The notes beneath the pieces were generated by a model that did no database searches, was not told the origin of the DNA, and saw only the letters and a list, made by a program, of their open reading frames with translations. Below are positions 58,072-64,000 of a stretch of 64,000 nt of DNA, one piece after another. How positions within the stretch are numbered: position 1 is the stretch's first letter; the number at the start of each line of letters is the position of its first letter. Position numbers and translations under genes: made by a program. This DNA is from Qipengyuania citrea. GTDB lineage: Bacteria > Pseudomonadota > Alphaproteobacteria > Sphingomonadales > Sphingomonadaceae. The DNA lies in contig NZ_JALJZT010000002.1 in NCBI RefSeq assembly GCF_024171405.1, positions 620,001 through 684,000 of the forward strand, given 5' to 3'.

Positions 58072-60023
58072 GCGAGCGCCTCCCGGTCCGCGCGGCGTTC
58101 GGCAATGCGCATCGCGAGGCGGCGATGCCTCAGATCGCTCAGCAGCCGGCCGAGCAAGGCCAGCACGCCGCCCAGCGCCACCAATAGGCCGCCGTACCAG
58201 ATCAGCGGGACGAAGGGCTTCCACCACAGTCGGACCTGCCACCGCCCGTCGGGTGCGCGGTCGCCGATCACTGCATAAAGCTGGCCGTTCCACCGCGTGA
58301 CAAGCGCGCTTTCGGTGGTCTGCTGCGGCGGGGCCCAGAAATTACGCGATTGCGGGGTGAGGATATGCGGTTCGCCGCCATCATAGCTTGCCGCAAGCCG
58401 CCCCTGGATCGCGGTCCAGTTGGGACCCGCAACCGGCTCGACGCCCTGCAAGACGATCGTCCACGGGCCAACGGTGGCGCTGCCGCCTTCGGCCACGGCG
58501 GCGAGCCGTTCCTTGGTGAAGGCGCTTTCGCTCGCCATGCCGATCAGCGCCACCGCGATACCGAAATGGGCGACTACCATGCCCCATGTCGCAAGCGGGG
58601 TGCGGCCCAGCTTGCGGCGGCGCAGGGGCAGCAGGCTGGCGACCGCCAGTCCCAGCCCGAAGGCGAGCCCGAGCAGCGGCAACAGCGCGATCTCCGCGAG
58701 CAGGCCGAACAGGACCAGCCCCGCGAGCACCAGCGCGGCGAACAGTGCCACTTCGCGGCCGATCCGGTCGATCCGGTCCTGCCGCCAGCGCAGCAGCGGC
58801 CCGACCGCCATGACCGCGAGCATGGGGATGACGAAGATCGCCCCGACGGGATTGAAATAGGGCGGCCCGACCGACACGCGCACATCGAATGCCTCGGTCA
58901 GCAGCGGGTAGAGCGTACCCAGCAGCACGATGGCCAGGATGGCGCTGAGCATGACGTTGTTGAACACCAGCGCGCCTTCGCGGCTGGCCAGCGCGAACCG
59001 CTCGCCCTCGCTGATCGTATTGGCGCGCAGCGCGAACAGCAGCAGCGCCCCGCCGATGAAAATACCGAGCAGGACGAGGATGAAGGTCCCCCGCTCCGGA
59101 TCGACCGCAAAGGCGTGCACGCTGGTCAGGATGCCCGACCGCACGAGGAAGGTCCCCACCATGCTCATCGAGAAGGCGACCACGCCCAGCATGATCGTCC
59201 AGGTGCGCAGCGCGTCGCGGCTAGCGAGAACGCTCGCCGAATGGAGCAAGGCAGTCGCCGCGAGCCAGGGCATGAGCGAGGCGTTCTCGACCGGATCCCA
59301 GAACCACCAGCCGCCCCAGCCGAGCTCGTAATAGGCCCAGTAACTGCCCGCGGTGATGCCCACTGTCAGCATGACCCACGCGCCCAGCACCCACGGCCGC
59401 ATCGCGCGCGCGAAATCGGGGGTTACCTGCCGCGTCAGCAGCGCCCCCACGGCGAAACTGAAGGCGACCGACAGGCCGACATAGCCGAGGTAGAGCGTGG
59501 GGGGATGAAAGGCGAGACCGATGTCCTGCAGCAGCGGATTGAGCCCCATCCCCTCCGCAGCGGGGGTTGGCAGGCGTTCGAAGGGATTCGAACTGAGCAG
59601 CAGGAAGGCGTAAAATCCCAGCGAGACCACACCCTGTGCGGCCAGCGTGGCATTCATCGTGCGCTCGGGCAGACGCCGCTCGACCAGCGCGATCAGGGCA
59701 CCGGCCAGACCCATCACGGTCACCCACAGCAGCATCGAGCCCTCGTGATTGCCCCATGTGCCCGACAGCTTGAACACCAGCGGTTTCATCGAATGCGAAT
59801 TGGAAGCCACCAGCTTGACCGAGAGATCGGTGACCGCAAACAGCCACACCAGCATCGCGAAGGAGAACGCGACGAGCACACCCTGAACGATCGCCGCGGG
59901 GCGAATCAGCCCGGCCAGTTCGCTCGCCCCGTCATTGCGCACCGCCATGAAGCCGACGGCCATCTGCAGCGCGGCCAGGGCAGCGGCGAGCCACAGGGCG
60001 GCAAGACCCAGTTCGGCGATCAT
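58068..60023 (-). CDS. ccmF: haem lyase CcmF
   Basis: A 651-residue membrane protein that joins haem to apocytochrome c. The WWD haem-binding motif is in LGWGGWWFWDPVENASLMPWL, with surrounding conserved His residues and about 14-15 TM helices. Length is normal. It overlaps ccmE by four bases. Confidence 0.96.
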   Translation of the reverse strand: MIAELGLAALWLAAALAALQMAVGFMAVRNDGASELAGLIRPAAIVQGVLVAFSFAMLVWLFAVTDLSVKLVASNSHSMKPLVFKLSGTWGNHEGSMLLWVTVMGLAGALIALVERRLPERTMNATLAAQGVVSLGFYAFLLLSSNPFERLPTPAAEGMGLNPLLQDIGLAFHPPTLYLGYVGLSVAFSFAVGALLTRQVTPDFARAMRPWVLGAWVMLTVGITAGSYWAYYELGWGGWWFWDPVENASLMPWLAATALLHSASVLASRDALRTWTIMLGVVAFSMSMVGTFLVRSGILTSVHAFAVDPERGTFILVLLGIFIGGALLLFALRANTISEGERFALASREGALVFNNVMLSAILAIVLLGTLYPLLTEAFDVRVSVGPPYFNPVGAIFVIPMLAVMAVGPLLRWRQDRIDRIGREVALFAALVLAGLVLFGLLAEIALLPLLGLAFGLGLAVASLLPLRRRKLGRTPLATWGMVVAHFGIAVALIGMASESAFTKERLAAVAEGGSATVGPWTIVLQGVEPVAGPNWTAIQGRLAASYDGGEPHILTPQSRNFWAPPQQTTESALVTRWNGQLYAVIGDRAPDGRWQVRLWWKPFVPLIWYGGLLVALGGVLALLGRLLSDLRHRRLAMRIAERRADREALA

Positions 60024-60490
60024 TCCAGCCCGACCGTCGTTTCCTCGGCCATCTGCGCGGCCTGGTGCTGTTCCATGTCCTGCAATTCGCGCGGCACGTA
60101 ATTCTCGTCATGCTTGGCGAGGAGATTGTCGGCGATGAATATCCCGCCGGACCCCAGCCGCCCTTCCGCGACCACCCCCGAACCTTCGACGAACAGGTCG
60201 GGCGCGATACCGCTGAAGCGGACCGGCACGCGCGACCCGTCATTTCCCGTGACGGCGAAGGTCAGCGTGACCCCGTCGGCCGCGGTTTCGAGCGATCCTT
60301 GCTCGACCATGCCGCCCAAGCGCACGGCCTGACCGATCTCGGGCGGGTTGGCGAGCATCTGCTCGGGCAGGTAGAAATAGCTCGCCTGGTTGCGCAATGC
60401 ATAGGCCGCGAGCAAGCCCGCCCCGACCAGCGCCACGAGCGCGAGGACGACCAGCACGAGCCGCTGGTGCTTGGGTTTGGGCGCGTTCAT
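60020..60490 (-). CDS. ccmE: cytochrome c-type haem chaperone CcmE
   Basis: A 156-residue periplasmic haem carrier with one N-terminal TM helix. The covalent haem ligand is the His in LLAKHDENYVPRE. An OB-fold beta domain (YYFLPEQMLANPPEIG onwards) precedes it. The ATG overlaps the ccmD TGA. Confidence 0.95.
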   Translation of the reverse strand: MNAPKPKHQRLVLVVLALVALVGAGLLAAYALRNQASYFYLPEQMLANPPEIGQAVRLGGMVEQGSLETAADGVTLTFAVTGNDGSRVPVRFSGIAPDLFVEGSGVVAEGRLGSGGIFIADNLLAKHDENYVPRELQDMEQHQAAQMAEETTVGLE

Positions 60491-60627
60491 TTCCGGCGGC
60501 TTTCCTCACGGCGCTTCTCGGCGCGTTTCATGTCGAGCCATGCCCAGCCGACCATCGCCAGCGTGCCGATCACGCCCACTGCATAGGCGGCGACGACGAA
60601 GGTCCATTGATCGAGTGCTTCGCGCAT
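60487..60627 (-). CDS. ccmD: haem exporter small subunit CcmD
   Basis: A 46-residue single-TM protein (QWTFVVAAYAVGVIGTLAMVGW) with a basic C-terminal tail (KRAEKRREESRRK). It releases haem-loaded CcmE from CcmABC. Its ATG starts inside the ccmC stop codon (TGATG), and its stop overlaps the ccmE start. It is easy to miss at this size, but context makes it certain. Confidence 0.92.
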   Translation of the reverse strand: MREALDQWTFVVAAYAVGVIGTLAMVGWAWLDMKRAEKRREESRRK

Positions 60628-61349
60628 CAGGCGGCTTCCATCGCGCGGCGGCGCAGGCGCGCCTCGGCCTGCACGTCGGCGAGCAGCGCGCGCATGCGCG
60701 CAAGTAGGACGCCGCCGAACAACAGCGAGAAGCCGGCCACCGCCACAAGCAGCGGCACGAAGAATTCGGCGTCGATCGCGCTCTTGCCCAGCGTGATGCT
60801 GGGGGGCTGGTGGAGCGAATTCCACCACACCACGCTGCGATTGATGATCGGGATGTTGATCGCGCCGAGCAGGCCGAAAATGGCCGGAATGCGCGGCGAA
60901 ACACCTTCGCGTTCGGCGGCCTGCGCCAGCGCGATATAGGCGAGATAGAGGAAGGCGAGCACCAGCATGCTGGTCAGCCGCCCGTCCCACACCCACCAGG
61001 TCCCCCAGGTCGGGCGTCCCCAGATGGATCCGGTGGCGAGACAGATGATCGTGAAGACGAGGCCGGGCAATGCCGCAGCGCGCGCGGCCAGCGCGGCGAG
61101 CGGATGGCGCCAGACGAGGAATACGAGGCTTGCCACGGCGATCGCGGCCCAGCCGCCCATCCCCAGCCATGCGGCCGGGACATGCAGGAACAGGATGCGC
61201 ACGGTCTCACCCATCAGGCGGTCGGGAGGCACCTGGAACAGGCCCCAATAGAGCGCGGCCGCGCTCACCACCAGGCCGCCGACCAGCAGCAGCGGGGTCA
61301 GCGGGTTGGCGAGCGCGAGGAAGCGCTTGGGATTGGCGAAGCCATGCAT
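60627..61349 (-). CDS. ccmC: haem exporter CcmC
   Basis: A 240-residue inner-membrane protein with six TM helices. The WWD motif TWGTWWVWDGRLTSML presents haem to CcmE. Start ATG 61349 (MHGFANPKRFLALANP) is chosen; the open frame upstream has no signature. It heads the overlapping ccmC-D-E-F-G-H-I run. ccmA and ccmB are not in the window. Confidence 0.95.
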   Translation of the reverse strand: MHGFANPKRFLALANPLTPLLLVGGLVVSAAALYWGLFQVPPDRLMGETVRILFLHVPAAWLGMGGWAAIAVASLVFLVWRHPLAALAARAAALPGLVFTIICLATGSIWGRPTWGTWWVWDGRLTSMLVLAFLYLAYIALAQAAEREGVSPRIPAIFGLLGAINIPIINRSVVWWNSLHQPPSITLGKSAIDAEFFVPLLVAVAGFSLLFGGVLLARMRALLADVQAEARLRRRAMEAA

Positions 61350-61407
61350 CGAATATACCGTCCGGCACCGCTTTGGCAGCGCGCCACCGGCCTCGCAAGG
61401 CCGCAGT

Positions 61408-62472
61408 TCAGCGGCCAATCAGTTCCTGTGCCATGCGATCGGCAACCTGGTCGGGCGAGACCCCCGTCTGGTCGCTTTCCTGCCAGATCTGTTCGAGCCG
61501 TCCGGGGATCAGCGCGATACGCTTGCGGACCTCGTTGATGTCGCACGGCGTCTTGTCCCGGCGACAGAGATATTCGAGCGTTACCGAGATGATCCCGCCG
61601 GCATTGATCACATAGTCGGGAGCATAGAGAATGCCGCGTTCGGCCAGCATCGGGCCATGTTCCGGGCGCTTGATCTGGTTGTTCGCACCGCCCGCCACGA
61701 TCTGGCAATCGAGCCGCGCGATACCCTCGTCGTCGAGGATTGCGCCCAGCGCGTTGGGGCTGAAAACATCGCAGGAAACCGACATGATCGCATCGGCTGC
61801 AGCGGTGTCCGCACCGAGTTCGGCGGCGAGCGCTTCTGCGCGACCCGCGTCGATATCGGAAAGCGTCAGCCTGGCCCCATCGCGCGCCAGCAGGCGGGCA
61901 ACCCCGCCGCCGACACTGCCCGTGCCCTGCAGCGCGACATGCACGCCTTCGATACTGTCCTTGCCGAGCTTGTGCCGCACCGCGGCCTTGATGCCGAGGA
62001 AAATACCGAGCGCAGTGAACGGGCCCGGATCGCCGCCCGCGGCGTCCTCGCCCTCGACCGGGAGGCCCGAGACATATTGCGTGCGCTGCGCCACCGCAGC
62101 CATGTCGGCTTCGGAAATGCCGACATCTTCGGCGGTGACGTACTGGCCGTTAAGCCGCTCCACCGCATCGGCGAAGGCCGCCAGCATTTCGGGCGTTTTG
62201 GCGGTGTCCTTCTGAGCCAGGATCACGGCCTTGCCCCCACCCATCGGCAGGCCTGCCATGGCGTTCTTGTAGCTCATCCCGCGCGACAGGCGCAGCGCAT
62301 CGCGCATGGCATCGGCGGGTTCGGCATAATGCCAGAAGCGGGTGCCGCCGGCACCGGGACCGAGATGGGTCGAATGGAGCGCGATGATGGCGGTCAGGCC
62401 GCTTTTCGCATCGCGGACCACCTCGACCAGTTCATGGTCGTCGAAATCCGCTTCGGTCCAGAATGCCGTCAT
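61408..62472 (-). CDS. Glu/Leu/Phe/Val dehydrogenase (leucine-dehydrogenase-like)
   Basis: A 354-residue NAD-dependent amino-acid dehydrogenase. GPGAGGTRFWHYAEPADAM and GMSYKNAMAGLPMGGGKAV (the catalytic Lys) form the substrate domain. GTGSVGGGVARLLARDGARL is the Rossmann dinucleotide loop. CDVFSPNALGAILDDE and GGANNQIK follow. The size and the ALHSTHLGPG start fit leucine or valine dehydrogenases. The start is ATG 62472; further upstream the frame runs into tRNA-His. It may feed the branched-chain to propionyl-CoA route encoded at the other end (inference). Confidence 0.88.
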   Translation of the reverse strand: MTAFWTEADFDDHELVEVVRDAKSGLTAIIALHSTHLGPGAGGTRFWHYAEPADAMRDALRLSRGMSYKNAMAGLPMGGGKAVILAQKDTAKTPEMLAAFADAVERLNGQYVTAEDVGISEADMAAVAQRTQYVSGLPVEGEDAAGGDPGPFTALGIFLGIKAAVRHKLGKDSIEGVHVALQGTGSVGGGVARLLARDGARLTLSDIDAGRAEALAAELGADTAAADAIMSVSCDVFSPNALGAILDDEGIARLDCQIVAGGANNQIKRPEHGPMLAERGILYAPDYVINAGGIISVTLEYLCRRDKTPCDINEVRKRIALIPGRLEQIWQESDQTGVSPDQVADRMAQELIGR

Positions 62473-62522
62473 GCAGCGAGTCCCCAAAATGCTCTGATGG
62501 ACGGCCATGATGGGGGAGAATA

Positions 62523-62600
62523 TGGGGCGATCGACGGGGTTCGAACCCGCGACCTCCGGTACCACAAACCGGCGCTCTAACCAACTGAGCTACGATCGCC
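62523..62600 (-). tRNA. tRNA-His (GUG)
   Basis: The extra G-1 (base 62600) pairs with C73, giving an eight-bp acceptor (GGCGATCG with CGATCGCC). The anticodon stem is CCGGT/ACCGG with GTG in the loop, T arm is GCGGG-TTCGAAC-CCCGT, and CCA is encoded at 62523-62525. It lies about 50 bp before the dehydrogenase start. Confidence 0.97.
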
Positions 62601-62791
62601 ACATGCCCCCGGAACCGCCCGGGAAAGGGGGGCTGTTACGCATGAGCGGGACAGCGTCAAGCCGCCTGCGCAACGGCGCGTGCCTGTTGCACAATGAAGC
62701 CGAATAGGGAAGCGAAAATCGCAACCGCCGCAGCTGTGCGCAATTTTCTTTCGCGGTTGAAGCGCGTTGCGCGCGCGCTATCGTAAAAGTG

Positions 62792-63427
62792 ATGACGGGA
62801 CCGGGCGAATCTTCGAGCGAGATGCTGCTGGCGCGCGAGGGCATGCAACGCGTGCCGAGCGACAAGATCGAGCTGTTCCAGCTGCGCGATTTCGTCCCCC
62901 TCGACCTGCGTGCCGGATTGATCCGCCTGATCGAGCAGGACCGGCGGCCCTCGACGCTCGCCGATGCTGGCGACGACCGCTATTTCCGCACCAGCGAAAC
63001 CTGTGACCTCGATACGACTGAACCTGCCGTCCAGGCACTCGAAGACTTGCTGTTCGAACTCAACGGGATCGACCCGGCGCATGGCGAACCGCTGCAGGGC
63101 CAGCGCTATGACGTGGGGCAGGAGTTCAAACCGCATTGCGACTATTTCAATCGCGGCGGAGCCGACTGGGCGACCTATTGCTCGGTCGCGGGCCAGCGGA
63201 CCTGGACCTTCATGATCTATCTGAATGATGTCGAAGGCGGCGGTGCGACCCGCTTCAAGGCGGTCGGCAAGACCTTCCAGCCCGAGGCGGGGAAGCTGGT
63301 CTGCTGGAACAACCGGCGCCCCGACCTGCGCGAAAACCCTAATACGCTCCATCACGGGATGAAGGTGCGCAAGGGGATCAAATATGTGATCACCAAATGG
63401 TACCGCGAGAAGCCCTGGGGCTGGTGA
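62792..63427 (+). CDS. 2-oxoglutarate/Fe(II) oxygenase, prolyl-4-hydroxylase-like
   Basis: A 211-residue P4H-type oxygenase. The iron triad is HxD in KPHCDYFNRG and the distal His in NTLHHGMKVRKG, and Lys in KYVITKWYRE probably binds 2-oxoglutarate. WTFMIYLNDVEGGGATRF is the family strand. Start is ATG 62792, with a GTG at 62789 as alternative. It is convergent with rpmE across a strong terminator. The target is unknown. Confidence 0.92.
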   Translation: MTGPGESSSEMLLAREGMQRVPSDKIELFQLRDFVPLDLRAGLIRLIEQDRRPSTLADAGDDRYFRTSETCDLDTTEPAVQALEDLLFELNGIDPAHGEPLQGQRYDVGQEFKPHCDYFNRGGADWATYCSVAGQRTWTFMIYLNDVEGGGATRFKAVGKTFQPEAGKLVCWNNRRPDLRENPNTLHHGMKVRKGIKYVITKWYREKPWGW

Positions 63428-63459
63428 CGCGTTCGGCACGCGGCGTTTGCACAACGAGA

Positions 63460-63486
63460 AAGGGCGGCCCCAGCGGGACCGCCCTT
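63460..63486. terminator. bidirectional terminator between 2OG oxygenase and rpmE
   Basis: An eight-bp perfect stem, AAGGGCGG (63460-63467) with CCGCCCTT (63479-63486) and an 11-base loop. It lies between two convergent genes and is followed on each strand by a short T-containing stretch. Confidence 0.75.
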
Positions 63487-63512
63487 GCGTAAATTCTTGG
63501 GGTTGGCTGCGT

Positions 63513-63740
63513 TCAGCCCTTCTTGAGCGACAGGCCGCCGAAGCGCTTGTTGAAGGCTGCGACGCGGCCGCCTTCCTGGATCTGCTTGGTGCCACCGGTC
63601 CATGCCGGATGGCTGGTCGGATCGATGTCGAGCGTCAGCGTTTCGCCCTCGTTGCCCCAGGTGGAGCGCGTCTGGAATTCGGTACCATCGGTCATCTTGA
63701 CCGTGATCATGTGGTAATCGGGGTGACCTGCGGCCTTCAT
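63513..63740 (-). CDS. rpmE: 50S ribosomal protein L31
   Basis: A 75-residue L31 without the CxxC zinc cysteines (non-zinc form). [21 protein letters not shown] and the [10 protein letters not shown] segment are characteristic of the type found in alphaproteobacteria. The ATG at 63740 is 94 bp after the fabZ stop region. Confidence 0.96.
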   Translation of the reverse strand: MKAAGHPDYHMITVKMTDGTEFQTRSTWGNEGETLTLDIDPTSHPAWTGGTKQIQEGGRVAAFNKRFGGLSLKKG

Positions 63741-63833
63741 GATAAACGTCCTTCTAGCATCGGAACGGTTCCGACCGGTCCAGCTGTTATGGGAAAGGCG
63801 CGCGCATAGCGGCGAGCGCCCGAATTGACAACC

Positions 63834-64000
63834 CTATTCGGGCCCGTCGGCAATCATCGCGGTGAATTGCACTTCGCAGGTCACCTTGCCATCCACGCTC
63901 GCCTTGCCGGCGAACTTGCAGACCTTGGCGCGCTTCTGCACGAATTCGGCCTTGAGATCGAGCAGCACGCCCGGAGTCACGGGCGCGCGGAACTTGGCGT
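63834..64000 (-). CDS. fabZ: 3-hydroxyacyl-ACP dehydratase FabZ, partial (3' end only)
   Basis: The minus strand reads AKFRAPVTPGVLLDL, then FVQKRAKVCKFAGKASVDG and ends MIADGPE before TAG. This is the C-terminal hot-dog part of FabZ (KFR-PV-PG and GKA-VDG signatures). About 54 residues are visible; the catalytic His/Glu helix lies outside the window. In many alphaproteobacteria fabZ follows lpxD in the lipid A region. Confidence 0.85.
   Translation of the reverse strand, partial: AKFRAPVTPGVLLDLKAEFVQKRAKVCKFAGKASVDGKVTCEVQFTAMIADGPE

Overview
This window is a high-GC chromosomal segment of an alphaproteobacterium. The gene set and protein flavour point to the sphingomonads, most likely Erythrobacteraceae. 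That placement is inference from recognisable proteins: PccB, TlyA, HWE/HisKA_2 kinase, non-zinc L31, and a ccmCDEFGHI run. No 16S gene is present. Almost everything looks like core chromosome. There is no phage, transposase, integrase or CRISPR array. Three tRNA genes are present: Gln-UUG, a CAU tRNA (elongator Met or Ile2) and His-GUG.

Layout, left to right. 1-6379 (minus) is the propionyl-CoA to succinyl-CoA pathway: pccB, an inserted AT-richer membrane gene, mce, a GST, an enoyl-CoA hydratase and methylmalonyl-CoA mutase (cut by the window edge). Two copies of one palindromic repeat bracket the GST/hydratase pair. 6434-9368 holds tlyA, a lipoprotein, a compact RNA-like locus with an extreme Shine-Dalgarno sequence in front of an 18-codon ORF, and ilvE. 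9369-14764 (minus) holds an EamA exporter, NAD synthetase with an N-terminal HTH-like extension, a HisKA_2 kinase and topoisomerase IB. 14858-20343 (plus) holds yghU, a GPH symporter, tRNA-Gln, a diguanylate cyclase and a thiolase-like protein. 20360-24498 (minus) holds moeA, moaC and a membrane GGDEF-EAL protein. 24769-31049 is a metabolic/redox cluster: SDR, DUF4437-like protein, LysR, GNAT, nfsB, NAD(P)-binding protein and aldehyde dehydrogenase.

31337-39251 (minus) is the fatty-acid/envelope block acpP-fabF-mltG-2H phosphoesterase, followed by a Popeye-like cNMP-binding membrane protein and tRNA-CAU; aspS and a JmjC-like oxygenase lie further right. 39448-41655 holds rnd and oxyR. 41860-44085 is a two-gene AT-richer island (a membrane protein and a possible PIN-like protein) of unknown function. 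44394-48860 holds pgsA, an LplT-like MFS protein, a small membrane protein, a TPP enzyme and an EVE protein. 49007-54384 (plus) holds a GGDEF-EAL protein and dapF-mtaB-ftsY-yciB. 54442-62472 (minus) holds kup, the overlapping ccmC-D-E-F-G-H-I operon and a Leu/Glu-type dehydrogenase. The right end holds tRNA-His, a prolyl-4-hydroxylase-like protein, rpmE and the tail of fabZ.

The most unusual signals are four. The first is the near-complete complement of the 16S rRNA tail at 8000-8014 ahead of a micro-ORF inside a hairpin-bounded transcript. The second is the unrecognised AT-richer pair at 41860-44085. The third is the foreign-looking membrane gene seamlessly coupled between pccB and mce. The fourth is the HTH extension on NadE. 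Functions are assigned from motifs read by eye; no database search was run.
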